A stretch of DNA of 64,000 bases from Lytechinus variegatus (lineage: Eukaryota; Echinodermata; Echinoidea; Temnopleuroida; Toxopneustidae): the NCBI RefSeq assembly GCF_018143015.1, contig NC_054754.1, positions 24,106,758 through 24,170,757 of the forward strand, read 5' to 3'. A model generated the notes under the pieces. That model did not search any database. It worked only from the letters and a program-made list of their open reading frames with translations, and was not told the origin of the DNA. Made by a program: the position numbers and the translations under genes. Below are positions 1 to 11,056 of the stretch, piece by piece; the stretch's first letter is position 1; every line of letters begins with the position of its first letter.

Positions 1-131
1 AGTGATTGCAATATTCAAATGCTTATGACTTTCTCACTATTTGTCCGATTTTTCTCAAACTTTCTTTATTCTTATTCTTTGATTTTTCTGTTTCTACACA
101 AGCCTATTTATTCCAAAAGTTACATTCCCCT
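1..131. repeat. Right half of a TTAA-flanked MITE (family B)
   Basis: This stretch matches the right arm of the complete element at 54623-55206 with few mismatches. Shared words include TGCAATATTCAAATGCT, TTTGTCCGATTTTTCTCAAAC and the end CATTCCCCT. It is followed by TTAA at 132-135, the expected target site. The left half lies before the window. Confidence 0.85.
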
Positions 132-335
132 TTAATAAATAGTATGCTATCCCCCTGTCTGTCAACCTCTTCAGCGATGGTGCTGTGATGTATACCGGGG
201 CTCTATACTTCGGCCCAATGGCCCTGATCAAATTATCTGATGCAAAAACCGAGGCCCGTCTTCGAAAATGCGATAGCTCATCAATTCCTTTTTGACCACC
301 ACCCCCACCACACCGGGCCCGACGCACCACCACAT

Positions 336-500
336 GCATTTTCGATCATTATCATTTTCATCATGATAATCGTTCTTGTCCTCATCGTATGCAGTCATAA
401 TGATTACCATCATCATCGTCGTCGTCGTCGTAGTTGTTCTCATCTTATGTAATTATCATCATTACAATCATCACCATCATCATCACCCGGGATCATCGCC
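336..500. repeat. ATC/GTC microsatellite
   Basis: Imperfect trinucleotide repeat of ATC, GTC and CAT units, densest at 405-440 and 455-490. Open frames here translate to His, Ser, Ile and Val runs and are not genes. Confidence 0.85.
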
Positions 501-1019
501 ACCACCCTGTCCACCACTGACTTGCCACTTGGTTTATACAGTGATCATTTTGCTTATTTCCGTTTGATCACATCCTTCGTGGAATAATTCGCTTGACAAC
601 CAGTCGCACTCCAAACCCAAGTTCGGTCTAAGTCTATATTTTATCTTCTTTCAAGTAAGGCTTCTTAATGTCCACTTTTTCAAACACCAATGAGTATATA
701 GTATTTTGTCTTATTTCAGGTATTATAGGCCTAAGGCTTCTTCCAATCCCTTCCAATGTCCACATTTTCAAACAAAATTAGTATACATTTATTATGAATA
801 AGCGAATTATTTATGATTAACCAAATTTTCATTTGACAAAGTACAAAATAATAGGCCTAAGTAGATGAAGTGGAATGGGATCATGCGGGTATTAGGCTTA
901 GACCAAGCCTAGGATCAAACAGTAATGAGACCAAAACAAGATAGACCAAGTTTGCTTACGACGAGCCATGATATGTTTGGCAGTCTGTTAATTGGACCAC
1001 CTGCTTATATACCCAAATG
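501..1019. other. Intergenic, no gene seen
   Basis: AT-rich sequence without a credible coding exon. Around 815-860 a stretch containing TTTGACAAAGTACAAAATAA resembles stretches near 28740-28770 and 62010-62040, suggesting an old dispersed repeat. Two TAGGCCTA-type palindromes lie near 726 and 852. Confidence 0.6.
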
Positions 1020-1850
1020 GATATGTCATCATCATTACAAGTAACGTCAGTACCAGGAGCATCACCGCCGATTCCATCATCTTGAAAATTAATATCAATC
1101 ATTACCATAATTATAGCGCCATTATCATCAATATTATTTGATCAGTATCATTACATTATCCATCACCATCGTAGTCATTATAATCATAATACTATAGATC
1201 AATTCACCACAATCATCATCACAATAATCATAGTATCATCATCATCATAATCGGCGTCATTATCAATTCATCGATCATCACCGTCCTATTTATCGTCACC
1301 ATCATCACCACCTCCATGCATGTACCACCACCATCATCTGGCATTAAGATCATCATCATTACCATCATCGTCGTCGTCGTCATTATTACTCATATTCATC
1401 GTCACCATCACCACTATCATCGGCATCATCATCATCGTCGTCGTCACTAGCGTACCTAAGGGGGGGGCAGACTGCCCCCCCCCCCATGACGAGTCACAAC
1501 TGATCCCTGACGAGCCACAAGTGGCCTCCTCCTTTGAACTTGAAGAACTTTTTTTTTTTGCTTGTCAATTATTTTTCTGGTACGATATGTCCTTTATTTG
1601 CGGTTGAAGACCCTTTTTTTAGCGGACGAAATTGCCCCCCCCCTTGGAAAATCCTCGGTACACTACTGGTCGTCGTCATTATTAATTCATCATATTCATC
1701 GTCACCACCAGTGTCCATTACCACCATCATCTGGCATCATCATCATCATCATCATAATCATCAAATTCATCGCCACCATCACCGCCATCATCTGGCATAA
1801 TCATCATATCATCATCATTCATCGTCATCATCATTATCAATAAAAACAGC
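1020..1850. repeat. Long ATC/CAT microsatellite with an inserted poly-G/C segment
   Basis: Degenerate ATC, ACC and GTC repeats fill this region. The word CACCATCATCTGGCAT occurs near both 1326 and 1724, pointing to internal duplication. The array is interrupted at about 1452-1670 by non-repetitive sequence bounded by poly-G/poly-C tracts. Long low-complexity open frames here are repeat translations. Confidence 0.8.
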
Positions 1851-4336
1851 AGCAACCTATTTTCTCTTAATCACTGCAGTGATCACTAGTACTGTTTGCA
1901 CTGACAGGATTGGCACTAATTCATTCATTGTAATACTAGTCAGAGGCGATCGTCAAATAATTACGATATCCAGCAACGAGATTTATTCTCTAGATAAATT
2001 TCAACTCCTTGAGTGGGAGGATGGCAAAGACGTTTTCCTAGTTTTGTCACTATACGATTTATTTTTATTTTATTCTTATTTAATTGTTGTAAATTCATCT
2101 TCTTTATAAGTATTACAATATCTATGTATGATGAGATCTCGGTTTCTCGGTTTTCTCGAGTATACATGTACCGTATATACCTGTATACTGTATGCTGTGA
2201 GGCGGAGCGGTGAACCGAGGGCAATAGGGCGTGAAGACCGTGCGAAAACAGGCGATAACTTCAGCTTGTCTGGACTCGATGAACGTAAACTAGCGGCGAG
2301 GACTGGGGATTGGGGGTTTAGCTAAGCCTACTCCAAGAAAAAGTTGGTTTGAACATAAAGAAAAAAAATCCAACAAGCGTAGCACTGAAAATTTCATCAA
2401 AATCGTATGAAAAAAAAGAAAGGAAATTTCACAAAACAGTTTTATGCACATCCTGGTCAGTAGGCAAACGAGACTGCATGATGACATCATCCACTCACTA
2501 TATTTTTTGTATTTTATTATATGAAATATTCTAATTTTCTCCTCATTGTCAAGTGAAACAACGATTTATTCCTCCCTGTACATGTGGAACTAGCATTGTT
2601 TTATACTATATGTTTCGGAATATGTTTCAGTTAAGTTGGTCCTTATTGTAAATAAAATGAAATATTGTATAATTCAAACAATAAAAACAATAGTGAGTGA
2701 TAGACATCATCGACTGACTCATTTGCAAGCCACTGAGTTGTGCATATATCTGTTTTGTGAAAAATGAGCGAAACTTTAAATGCCATAGCTTTCATATTTT
2801 ATATGTTTTGATGAAATTTATCATGCTATATTTCTCTATTTATTCAAATCAACATGGGATGGACTTAACCTTTAGATACGCAATTTCTCAATTGAATTGT
2901 AGGGTCTCATGGATTCATGGAGTTATACAAAGAATGCCTCTTCTTTTCACTCCTATTCCCTTTCTTTTAATTTTTCTTCTCCTCTTTTCCCCACTTCTAT
3001 CACTATTGGAAAATCATAAGAACATTCCTCACAGGGCCTCCCACTGGCACACAATACTGGGGGTAAAGTCCCCCCCCCAACACAATTTTGATAATGATTC
3101 TTGGGGGAGTCAGAATTTTAATGGCGTTTTCGACCTCTTCTTCCTCTAAATTTTTTTTCTCCCCCCTCCCACTTTTTTTAGTTGTCAACATTTTAGGCGG
3201 GAAAGTGATTCCGGCAATGCTGATGAGCATTTTTTTTCTTGTTCTTTGATTTGTTCATTAGGATTTGTCTTGCTAGTCCTCAAGAGGTTACTAAGAGGAC
3301 CTACTGTTCTTCTCATTATTTCTTAATATCATCGAAATATATCGTTGTTAAACAAATCATTGTGTCGCATCTTTTTATTCATCGTCGATGTTTCCATTTC
3401 TTCTTTCCTTTCTTTTTCTTCTTCTTTCTCATATTTTGTTCTATTTTCATTATTTTTTTTGTATACATTCATCTATTCTTGTTTTGCGTTCGTTCGTAAG
3501 TTTTTTCATTTGTTTTTCATGTCTCTACAAAGATTCAAATTTTTCTAATTTTATTCCGGAACTACTTTCTTTCTAATACATATTCCATTCATCTCTTCCT
3601 TTCTTATTTTAAAACATTGATTCAACATTTTTTTCTTCAATTTGTTGATTTAGTATATTCATTCACATATTAATGTTCAAAATTTCCATAAATACACAAA
3701 TATTTTACTAACTACTTATTTAGTTCGCAAAGTATCTTTGCCTGTCTTTACGACCTTCGGACTTTGATTATACTTTATAGCTGCTATTCACATGACTCGA
3801 ATGTTTCTCAATCATTTTTTCATGTTGTTATTGTTTTACATGTACATCCTCGTTACAATCATGATGGATTGAATATCCATGATTGTAATCAAGGTTGACT
3901 ATTCAATATCTTGAGGAATTATGAATTATGTGTGATTGAACAGTTAATAACCAAAACAGAGGTAATTTAGGATTTGAGGGGCGGGGCGACAGTGCACCTG
4001 TTGCAAGAACTTGTCAGTACACCAATCACTATAGCGCTCTCAAAAGACTCCAGTGACGTTTTCTATTGACATCGGACACGCATAACCGGTTCGAGGGGAT
4101 CCCATGACAACACAATCTAGCAACAGACGCCGGCTGCTATTGACCATCCCGTGTGTTCACGCAACCAAGCACTGTTATTGTTCTAGCGACCTATACACGC
4201 GGGAGAAGAACACCCACTCCCGCGACAACCCATCATCAGAAAAAAGAGAATATCATCGTCAAACAGCTGGATATTTGGTGCATTTAAAGGAATATTTGTT
4301 AATGAAATGGAGGTGTAAATACACGCATTTTTCAAG
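1851..4336. other. Intergenic and upstream region of the tektin-like gene
   Basis: No coding exon is supported. The sequence is AT-rich with T-rich stretches (2930-3600). A small hairpin is formed by TACAATCATG and CATGATTGTA near 3854-3887. The last 300 bases before 4337 are more GC-rich and probably hold the promoter and 5' UTR of the downstream gene, but I see no TATA box or other site that I can name with confidence. Confidence 0.5.
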
Positions 4337-4735
4337 ATGATGATGTCCACACGCACCCGTACCCAAATGCCCCTTGCCACGGCGACGGTCGGCCCACAGA
4401 GCTGGAGCGATGCTACGGTGAATGAGATTAAAATTTCACAAGCGGCTGTGGAAAAAACAGACACGGGCCAAGAAGCCGGACGTTCTTTCGATGCCTTGCC
4501 ATCCCTTCGAGATAATTGTGCTCAGCAAAGTAATACAGTCGTTCACCAGTATGTCAGGGAATGCAGAATATCACTTGTCAAACTCCGGGACAGTTTTCTT
4601 GAAACCAATGAAGAAGTCAAAAGTTTATTACGCGGGAAGGAGGCGCTGGAAAAGAAACTGGAACACATTCGAAAAGACATTGCACTCAATAAGATGAGCA
4701 CAGAAATCAGAAGCACACGACCATCAAGAGAAAGG
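4337..4735 (+). CDS. TEKTL1: Tektin-like gene, exon 1
   Basis: Starts with three ATG codons in a row (MMMSTRTRTQ), encodes residues 1-133, and ends ...SRER at a GTAAT donor, phase 0. A Ser/Thr-rich head of about 50 residues is followed by coiled coil (VKLRDSFLETNEEVKSLL). Reading past the donor hits a stop within six codons. Confidence 0.85.
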
Positions 4736-7700
4736 GTAATCTATTATAATTAAGAACGTAGGCCTGTTGTTTTAAAAATAACTTGGCCTAATAGAGGTCT
4801 AAATTAACCTTCCTTTTTTGTAACTACTGTACATCATAAGTAGAGACTCTAGTGCCAAGTTCGAGGCGAAATGAGTTCCAATATTTTTCGTTTCATCTGT
4901 AGCTAATGTAGTCTCTGTTATCTAATCTCTCTCTGTTTTGATCTTCCACTCTTCGGAGGTTAGCAATAAGTTGCAGTCAATAAGGGATTGATTACCTGTT
5001 GATCAGGTACTGGGATGTAATAACAAATAAATGATGTCGTCCAGACGTCTAAGTTAAAAACATCACAGTTTACGGATTCGCTCTGTTTCAAGATGGTTCT
5101 AAATTCACTAATACTGATAGTAAATTTTGAAGTTACATGTATGTGTACTAAGTATATGGATTTTTAATTGTTGACAAAACTTTAAATCTATTGACCTCTT
5201 AAAAATGTGGTCTTGTTCTGGTAAATCCAGTTCATTTTGATAACTGGACAAGTCAGCAATTTTAAGGACTTTGCATTTTATTTTGCAAGCAACGTTCATT
5301 TTATTTAGAAATGAATGTAAAAAAAGTAGGCCTAGATCTAAGTCACTATCACCCTCAGTTAATATATTTTTTCATTTATACTATAGGCCTATTAGACCCC
5401 CCCCCCCTTCAATATAAAAAAAAATCCTAACTATCTGCATGCTTATATTTTTGCAGAATAGAACTCTTTTATGTATAGTAATACAAAATATTGACTTTGG
5501 CAATCCATGACAAGAGGGGGGGGGGGGGGTTGTAGCAATACGGCAGCATTTTACCTGACCTATAACCCAACCCCAATTGCCTGAAATTCATAAAAAAAAA
5601 GAATTTAAAGCATTCTACCTGACATTTAAAAACAAATCAGTTAAAAAAAAGAAAGTACAATATAAATTTGATATGGTTTTGTCTTTAGTGTTTTTGATAA
5701 AAACAAATAAAATAAATGTGCATTTGGTTTTCACAAGTAGATAATTGATGCATGCTCTATACTTGTGTGTTTCTCAAATCTTGATCAAACATTGCTTGAA
5801 AAGTTCTTGAAATTGGCAATGAATACATCCACTGGAGTATTTCATATGGAGACTTGTAAATAGGATTTAACTGACACCGTGACAGATGTTACAATGTATA
5901 AGCTCGGAGGGGGCACTCACATATATTGGTGGTGCCGCTTTGATGACCCCCCTTTTCAGACCCAATTTTCAGTCCTCTAGATACTCCGAATGACAAAGTT
6001 CAGTTCAGAAGCCGCCCAGCCCTGCTTGCAAGACCCCCGTTACGAGACATCTCAGTTCTCCAGCCCTACCAAAATCGTCCAGCCGAAGCAACGCATGCGA
6101 GAGATGCACATATGTCTTCGCAACTCCCTACATAATACATGTAACTAGCAGCCGCTCTACGCATGGCGAGTGCATGCACAGCGCTATGGTGCAACGTATT
6201 TGCAGTGCCGCGATCCCATTCCGTAGACCCTGTTTTTCACACCGCTCGGTATATATTAAGTTCCCAAGACCCTGTATTTTACCCTATTCGTCAGTTCCTT
6301 AGACCCCCATTTCAGAGTTTCGTGAGGCACGCCCCCATCAAAAAATAATTTGAGTGCCCTGAGCTACTGAGAATTCATGTACACTGTATATGATTGCTTG
6401 GGAGCAAATTTGTCGGTGACTTTCACTGACAAACCTCTCTGTGAAATTGCTCCCAGATTTAAATTTGTCTAGACACTCAAATAGGTTGTAATCTGAACTC
6501 CCAGCTCACACACCCCATTTATGATACATCATTACTGGGAGGACTCTGTATCTGAATTTCTTACTGGACTTCTTCTTCAAATTACCTATTTTTTCTTAAA
6601 TATTTTTTTGGGGGTAAAACTACCTTTGGTTACATAGTAATTGTATGCAAAAAGCTTGCCCATTGTTTGGACCCGAAGCGTGTAAGGAGAACTTTTCTTG
6701 GTGTACCAACTCCCTATTGTTTGTTCCGTTATAATGACTTCATGGGGTTTCTTTTTAAATAAACAAAGGAGTTGGCTTGCATTCTGTTACCCAAAGAAAA
6801 GCAAATAGACATGGGTCTTTGGCATGGCAACCTCTAAGTAACTTGTGTAGTTGCTAATTGGACATTTAGTGATTAGCATGGACAAGCCAGTAACAGTGAA
6901 AACATGTGCAGTAAAGGATGGTATATAAGTATATACTGTACTGATTACTTCTTTGTAAAAAGAATGTTTACAATTCTGTAGTTTCACACTAGTGCACATA
7001 CATTTGTATGAACATTTCTTTTTGCAATATGTCTTTTTTTCTTTTGAGAAAACTTTGAGTTAACTTACCTGTCTTATTACTGATTTACATAAAGATGTCC
7101 GAAAACATGGATTTATCCACAGTAGATTACTAATTCTCGAGCAAAGACCACACAAAATGGCTTTGCATGTGTTTCCCCCTTAGCATCAGGGTTGGCGATT
7201 TTTTTGATTTTTTTTAAAAAATAAAAAAAATCGGATTTATTTGATTTAAATCAGATTTTTTTGATTTAAATCAGATTTTTTTGATTTTTTTAAAGTTCCT
7301 TCGAAAAAAAGGGTAATTATCCCCCCCCCTTACTCTTACAATGACATCAATATTGATGTTATACATTTCACCCCTAATATTGTTCTTAACCACATATTTT
7401 GTAATTAAAATCCAGTAAAAAAGGACAATTAAAAATAAATTTGAGGAATCATGTATCTGAACTTAATTCTATCATACATAGGCCTATGAAGGAATATTCC
7501 ATAGGGAATTCCCAGTGAGTAGAGAAAATTCCCCTCTGGGATTTTTCATTCAAATATTTTAAAAAAATCCAAAAGAAAAAATCCCTTATCAAAACTGCCA
7601 ACAAACCCTTTGCCAATTACTAGTATTCATGTATATTGTAAGAGAAATATTTCTCATCAATGATTTTTTTCAATTAGTCACAGCTTTACAATAGTCAAAG

Positions 7701-10700
7701 AGAGACTACAACTGTATATGTTAAGGATCTTTTTGATAAAAAGCTCTTCTCTTGCTACAGATATAGATCTATGCAAAACTCTCAGTTTTGGAGAACAATA
7801 TAGGAGATAGCTTAGTCAAAGGGTGACTATACTACATTCTGTTACTGTGATTTTTTTACATTAATCTACAATTTTTATTCCCATATTCTCTACAAAAAAA
7901 TCTGTTTGATCCATGAAGTATGAAAAAAAAATCTACTTTTAACTTAAAGGATAAAAACTGCAAAACTGCTTAAATTACAACATATGTATTACAAAAAGAA
8001 GTATTTTATTTTAAATGAGACACAGCTTACAACTGCCAATGATTGTAACTGAAGTACCTGCATCTTAACGTTAAAATACAGTGTTAAATGTTTATTCTGA
8101 GTTTTGCAAATTGTTGTTATAGAGCTCTTTCCATTATTACATGCAGATACAAAACTTCCATTATTTGTAGCACTGAACATAAAATGGGCTGCAGTGACTT
8201 AAAAGGTTTATAAGAGAAAGCTTTTCTCAACAGTCAAATTATGACTGTACTACATTATGTTAATGTGATTTTTATAATTATGTTATTCAAAACATCAAAT
8301 GTATGATAAATGTAACAATACGAAATAAGAGGCATGTTAAATATGTTGATTACATGCAGGTATCATTTTTTATTTTACATGACAGAAGTAGTTATGTGTA
8401 GGCGAAGGATCAAAACTGGAAAACTGCCAACAAACCTTTTCTCATCGACTTTTATGTATTATATTTTTTTTTTACAAACTGCTCTCTGAAAAGTCTTTGG
8501 ATTATGTGAAAACTTTACGTTAAGAAAGAAATTGACTAATAATAACTGACAAAGAATGTAAAATTTCAGAAGAAAAACTCGACATAATTTACAAAAAATG
8601 AGTACCTATTGACAACATACATCTGTAGTTTTTAAGGAATTACCTGATTTTATTAATTTGATTTTAATTTGTTTTAAGTAGATATGAAGACTTTGTTGAT
8701 CTTTTATTGATATAAAGTTAATTCAAAGTTTTTCAGTTGACTTGAAGAATTAAAACTGCATTGAACAAATACTTTGTCCATGATTTGTACATGTTTCAAT
8801 GGAAGTGATTTAAATCAATGATTTTTAAAAAAAAATCATGGTGATTTAAATCGCGATTTAAATCACGATTTAAATCAACGTGATTTAAATCCGCCAACCC
8901 TGCTTAGCATATTTGTTATAAACTTTCTCCTTTCATAATATTTTTAAGAAAAAATCATTAATAGATATTTGTCTATTTTTTCCTTTTTTGTCTCAATTTA
9001 AATTTTATAGGGAAGAGATGGTGCAGATGACGTAGTGGAGAAAGAATTCCGACATCTCCATCAACTTAAAAAGGCTCTAGAATTGCAACTACGCTCAGTT
9101 CAGAAACAACTTCAGGTATGTGGTGTATCTTTAATGAATCATTTTTATTCATTTGTAAATATATTTGTGAAACCCTTCTCTTCTGGAATCTTTTAGGGTT
9201 ATTATTAATTTAGGAGTGGCATAGTTCAGAATTCTGAATTATTTAAGCTGATTTCATAGTTGGTTGAACAACTATTTGCATCTATTATTTTGCACTTAAT
9301 CTCAGCCATTGCAAATAGTGGCACAACAATTTTTTATTTAATTTAAAAGTTTGGAAATGTTTTTCTTAGCAAAATATTTGAAAACGATGTTTACATAGTG
9401 ATATATATATATTTTCTTTCAGGTCTTAGATCAGTGCAGGAAGCGACTTAGCGCTGTCATCCAAGAAAGAAACAGGGTCCTAGACCTACTGTGCCATGCC
9501 GTCTCCTCCGTCAATGGGCGTGCTTCTCGCAACAGTGGACGCATCTCCCGTCAAGAGAAGACCATGACCTTTGGTGGCAATGGCACAGGCTACACTCGTC
9601 AGATCAACCTGAATGTTTCGGAGTTGCTTGGTACTGGATCGTTGCCTCCTGATGGAGAGGAACGAAATGGCTCCAACACACCCCCTCCAGATCCCCTAGG
9701 CCCGTTCACCCCAGAAGCAGCAGCTGCCATCGCTCAGGCCAGGGAAGCACGCCAGCGCTCACAAGTCCTCCGCAAGGAAATCCGTGATGCCATTGAGAAT
9801 ACTCAGCAGTTGCAGCAGGCTGCACACAGAGCTGTTAATGATAGTCTTAATCAGAAGGTTGCTGAGACTGTCACACTGAAGGTACATTGGTTTATCATTC
9901 AATAAAATACTTACCTTGAATTCTTTTGTTTTATCAATGTTTGTCACACCGTCATATACTTTCAAGAGAATGAAATAAGATACATTGATATGGGGTCGGG
10001 ACAACTCGGACCTCGGGATATACTTTATTTCCAATCTTACATTAATGTCCTGCTTTGATCGTCATTATTGAAAGTACTACCTTGCCTATCCAAACTTTTG
10101 AACGTTCAACATTTTTTTTCTTTCCAATTTTAGCAACATCTGACTGTAGCAGCTGGTGAGAACCGTCATTCCATCCACCGTGCCCAGCGTTGGTATGACT
10201 CTACAGAAAAGGCCTTAGGCTACACCATTGGACCTGAGATGCAGTCTGACTTGGAGACCAGGGAGAAACTAACCCGTCCTCTGGTCCGGGTATACCAGCG
10301 ACACCCAGGCACCAACCTACCAGAAGCACAAGATATTATCAGGGTAAGTACGTGTGATATGTCAATGGGTGATCTGATTCAAAGTGTGATATTGGAAGCT
10401 GGTTTCGGTATTTGGGTTAAAGCATGCACCAACCACAACTCCCAACATTGAATGAAGCTTGTGTTTGGATGGAGTTCACCTAGAGTTGCACTGTCAATAA
10501 AGTAAATGTTGTCATTAAAATCCAAAAATCAATGCGCTGTTCAGCAGTCTGACTTACAACTCTGACACAGACACCATACTTGAAATCAGCTTGTATGTAA
10601 AAGCTGATCATTGTTCCAGTGCGACCATTGGTCCCATGGATAGAAAATTTGCCCATCCAGCCACATATTAACCTTTAATATCTCAACCGAACACTGGCCC

Positions 10701-11056
10701 CGATTCTTATCATTACATGTCAACACAACATCCCTCTCAAAGCACATTCCTAAATGATGGTCTGTGAGAAACTTAATACAGAAGCACCCTCCCCCCTCCT
10801 TGATCTACAAAACTCTAAGATAGGTTGCATTTGATATCAATTTCTTCCTTGCTTTTTTCTACCGATTCTTCAGGGTGCTGCCGGCCTAGACGAATCACTA
10901 CTCAAGACAAGCCGTAATATTGGTCTCCTTCAAATGGCACAGGGTCGTCTCCAAGGCGATATTAGGCACAAGCATGCCGGTGCCAGTGTCGACTCCTCGA
11001 TCGTACGGATGCGACGTCGCCTCGCCAACCACAGATGGGTGATGGGAAGCGTTTGA
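4337..11056 (+). CDS. TEKTL1: Tektin-like protein 1 (CCDC105-like), five exons
   Basis: Joined exons 4337-4735, 9011-9115, 9423-9881, 10134-10343 and 10874-11056 give 451 residues, all junctions phase 0 with GT/AG sites; the mammalian family member is of similar size (about 500). The protein is mostly charged coiled coil. Residues 270-365 (AREARQRSQVLRKEI, NQKVAETVTLK) align by pattern with the tektin rod. The tektin signature loop, RPNVELCRD in classical tektins, is replaced by RPLVRVYQRHPG at 369-380. The C-terminus (GRLQGDIRHKHAGASVDSS) follows the tektin end pattern. A proline-rich insert, PPPDPLGPFTPE at 255-266, also argues for TEKTL1 rather than TEKT1-5. Members of this family sit inside doublet microtubules of sperm and ciliary axonemes. 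The start is the first ATG of a tandem ATG run with no upstream in-frame extension. Family assignment comes from remembered patterns, so a divergent tektin remains possible. Confidence 0.75.
5895..6350. repeat. Dispersed repeat rich in GACCCCC motifs (intron 1)
   Basis: GGGGGCACTCAC opens a stretch in which GACCCCC/GACCCTG followed by TTTTCA or TTTCAG recurs about six times at uneven spacing (near 5946, 6030, 6226, 6268 and 6301). It ends GGCACGCCCCCATCAAAAAA. It looks like an old transposon or degenerate tandem repeat; I cannot name the family. Confidence 0.5.
7187..8902. mobile_element. Non-autonomous hAT-like element with 8-bp target duplication (intron 1)
   Basis: The termini are inverted: CAGGGTTGGCGATTT on the left, AAATCCGCCAACCCTG on the right. 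Both ends are flanked by the direct repeat CTTAGCAT (7179-7186 and 8903-8910), a perfect 8-bp target-site duplication. CAGGG-type ends with an 8-bp duplication are typical of the hAT superfamily. Inside the ends, GATTTAAATC units are repeated several times on both sides. The core is AT-rich and has no transposase frame, so it depends on an enzyme supplied elsewhere. Confidence 0.85.
9011..9115 (+). CDS. TEKTL1: Tektin-like gene, exon 2
   Basis: Acceptor TTTATAG, 35 codons (GRDGADDVVEKEF ... SVQKQLQ), donor GTATGT, phase 0 on both sides. The sequence is coiled coil continuing the exon 1 helix. Confidence 0.88.
9423..9881 (+). CDS. TEKTL1: Tektin-like gene, exon 3
   Basis: The largest exon, 153 codons, acceptor CTTTCAG and donor GTACAT, both phase 0. 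It starts with helix (VLDQCRKRLSAVIQERN), then a Gly/Pro-rich linker at about residues 195-265 with PPPDPLGPFTPE, then returns to helix. GC content is clearly above that of the flanking introns. Confidence 0.92.
10134..10343 (+). CDS. TEKTL1: Tektin-like gene, exon 4
   Basis: Acceptor ATTTTAG, 70 codons, donor GTAAGT. Contains the tektin-type segment ending ETREKLTRPLVRVYQ, where RP marks the position of the conserved tektin loop. Confidence 0.92.
10874..11056 (+). CDS. TEKTL1: Tektin-like gene, exon 5 (C-terminus)
   Basis: Acceptor TTCTTCAG, 60 codons then TGA at 11054-11056. The segment LLQMAQGRLQGDIRHK resembles the last tektin helix; the protein ends NHRWVMGSV. Confidence 0.9.
   Translation, partial: GAAGLDESLLKTSRNIGLLQMAQGRLQGDIRHKHAGASVDSSIVRMRRRLANHRWVMGSV

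Noticed and set aside
1320..1843. Overlapping frames with poly-His runs
   Set aside because: Microsatellite translation; no start context, splice sites or domain.
4100..4336. RFX X-box or other cilia-gene promoter site upstream of the tektin-like gene
   Set aside because: I looked for GTNRCC-RGYAAC palindromes and found only poor partial matches, so no site is claimed.
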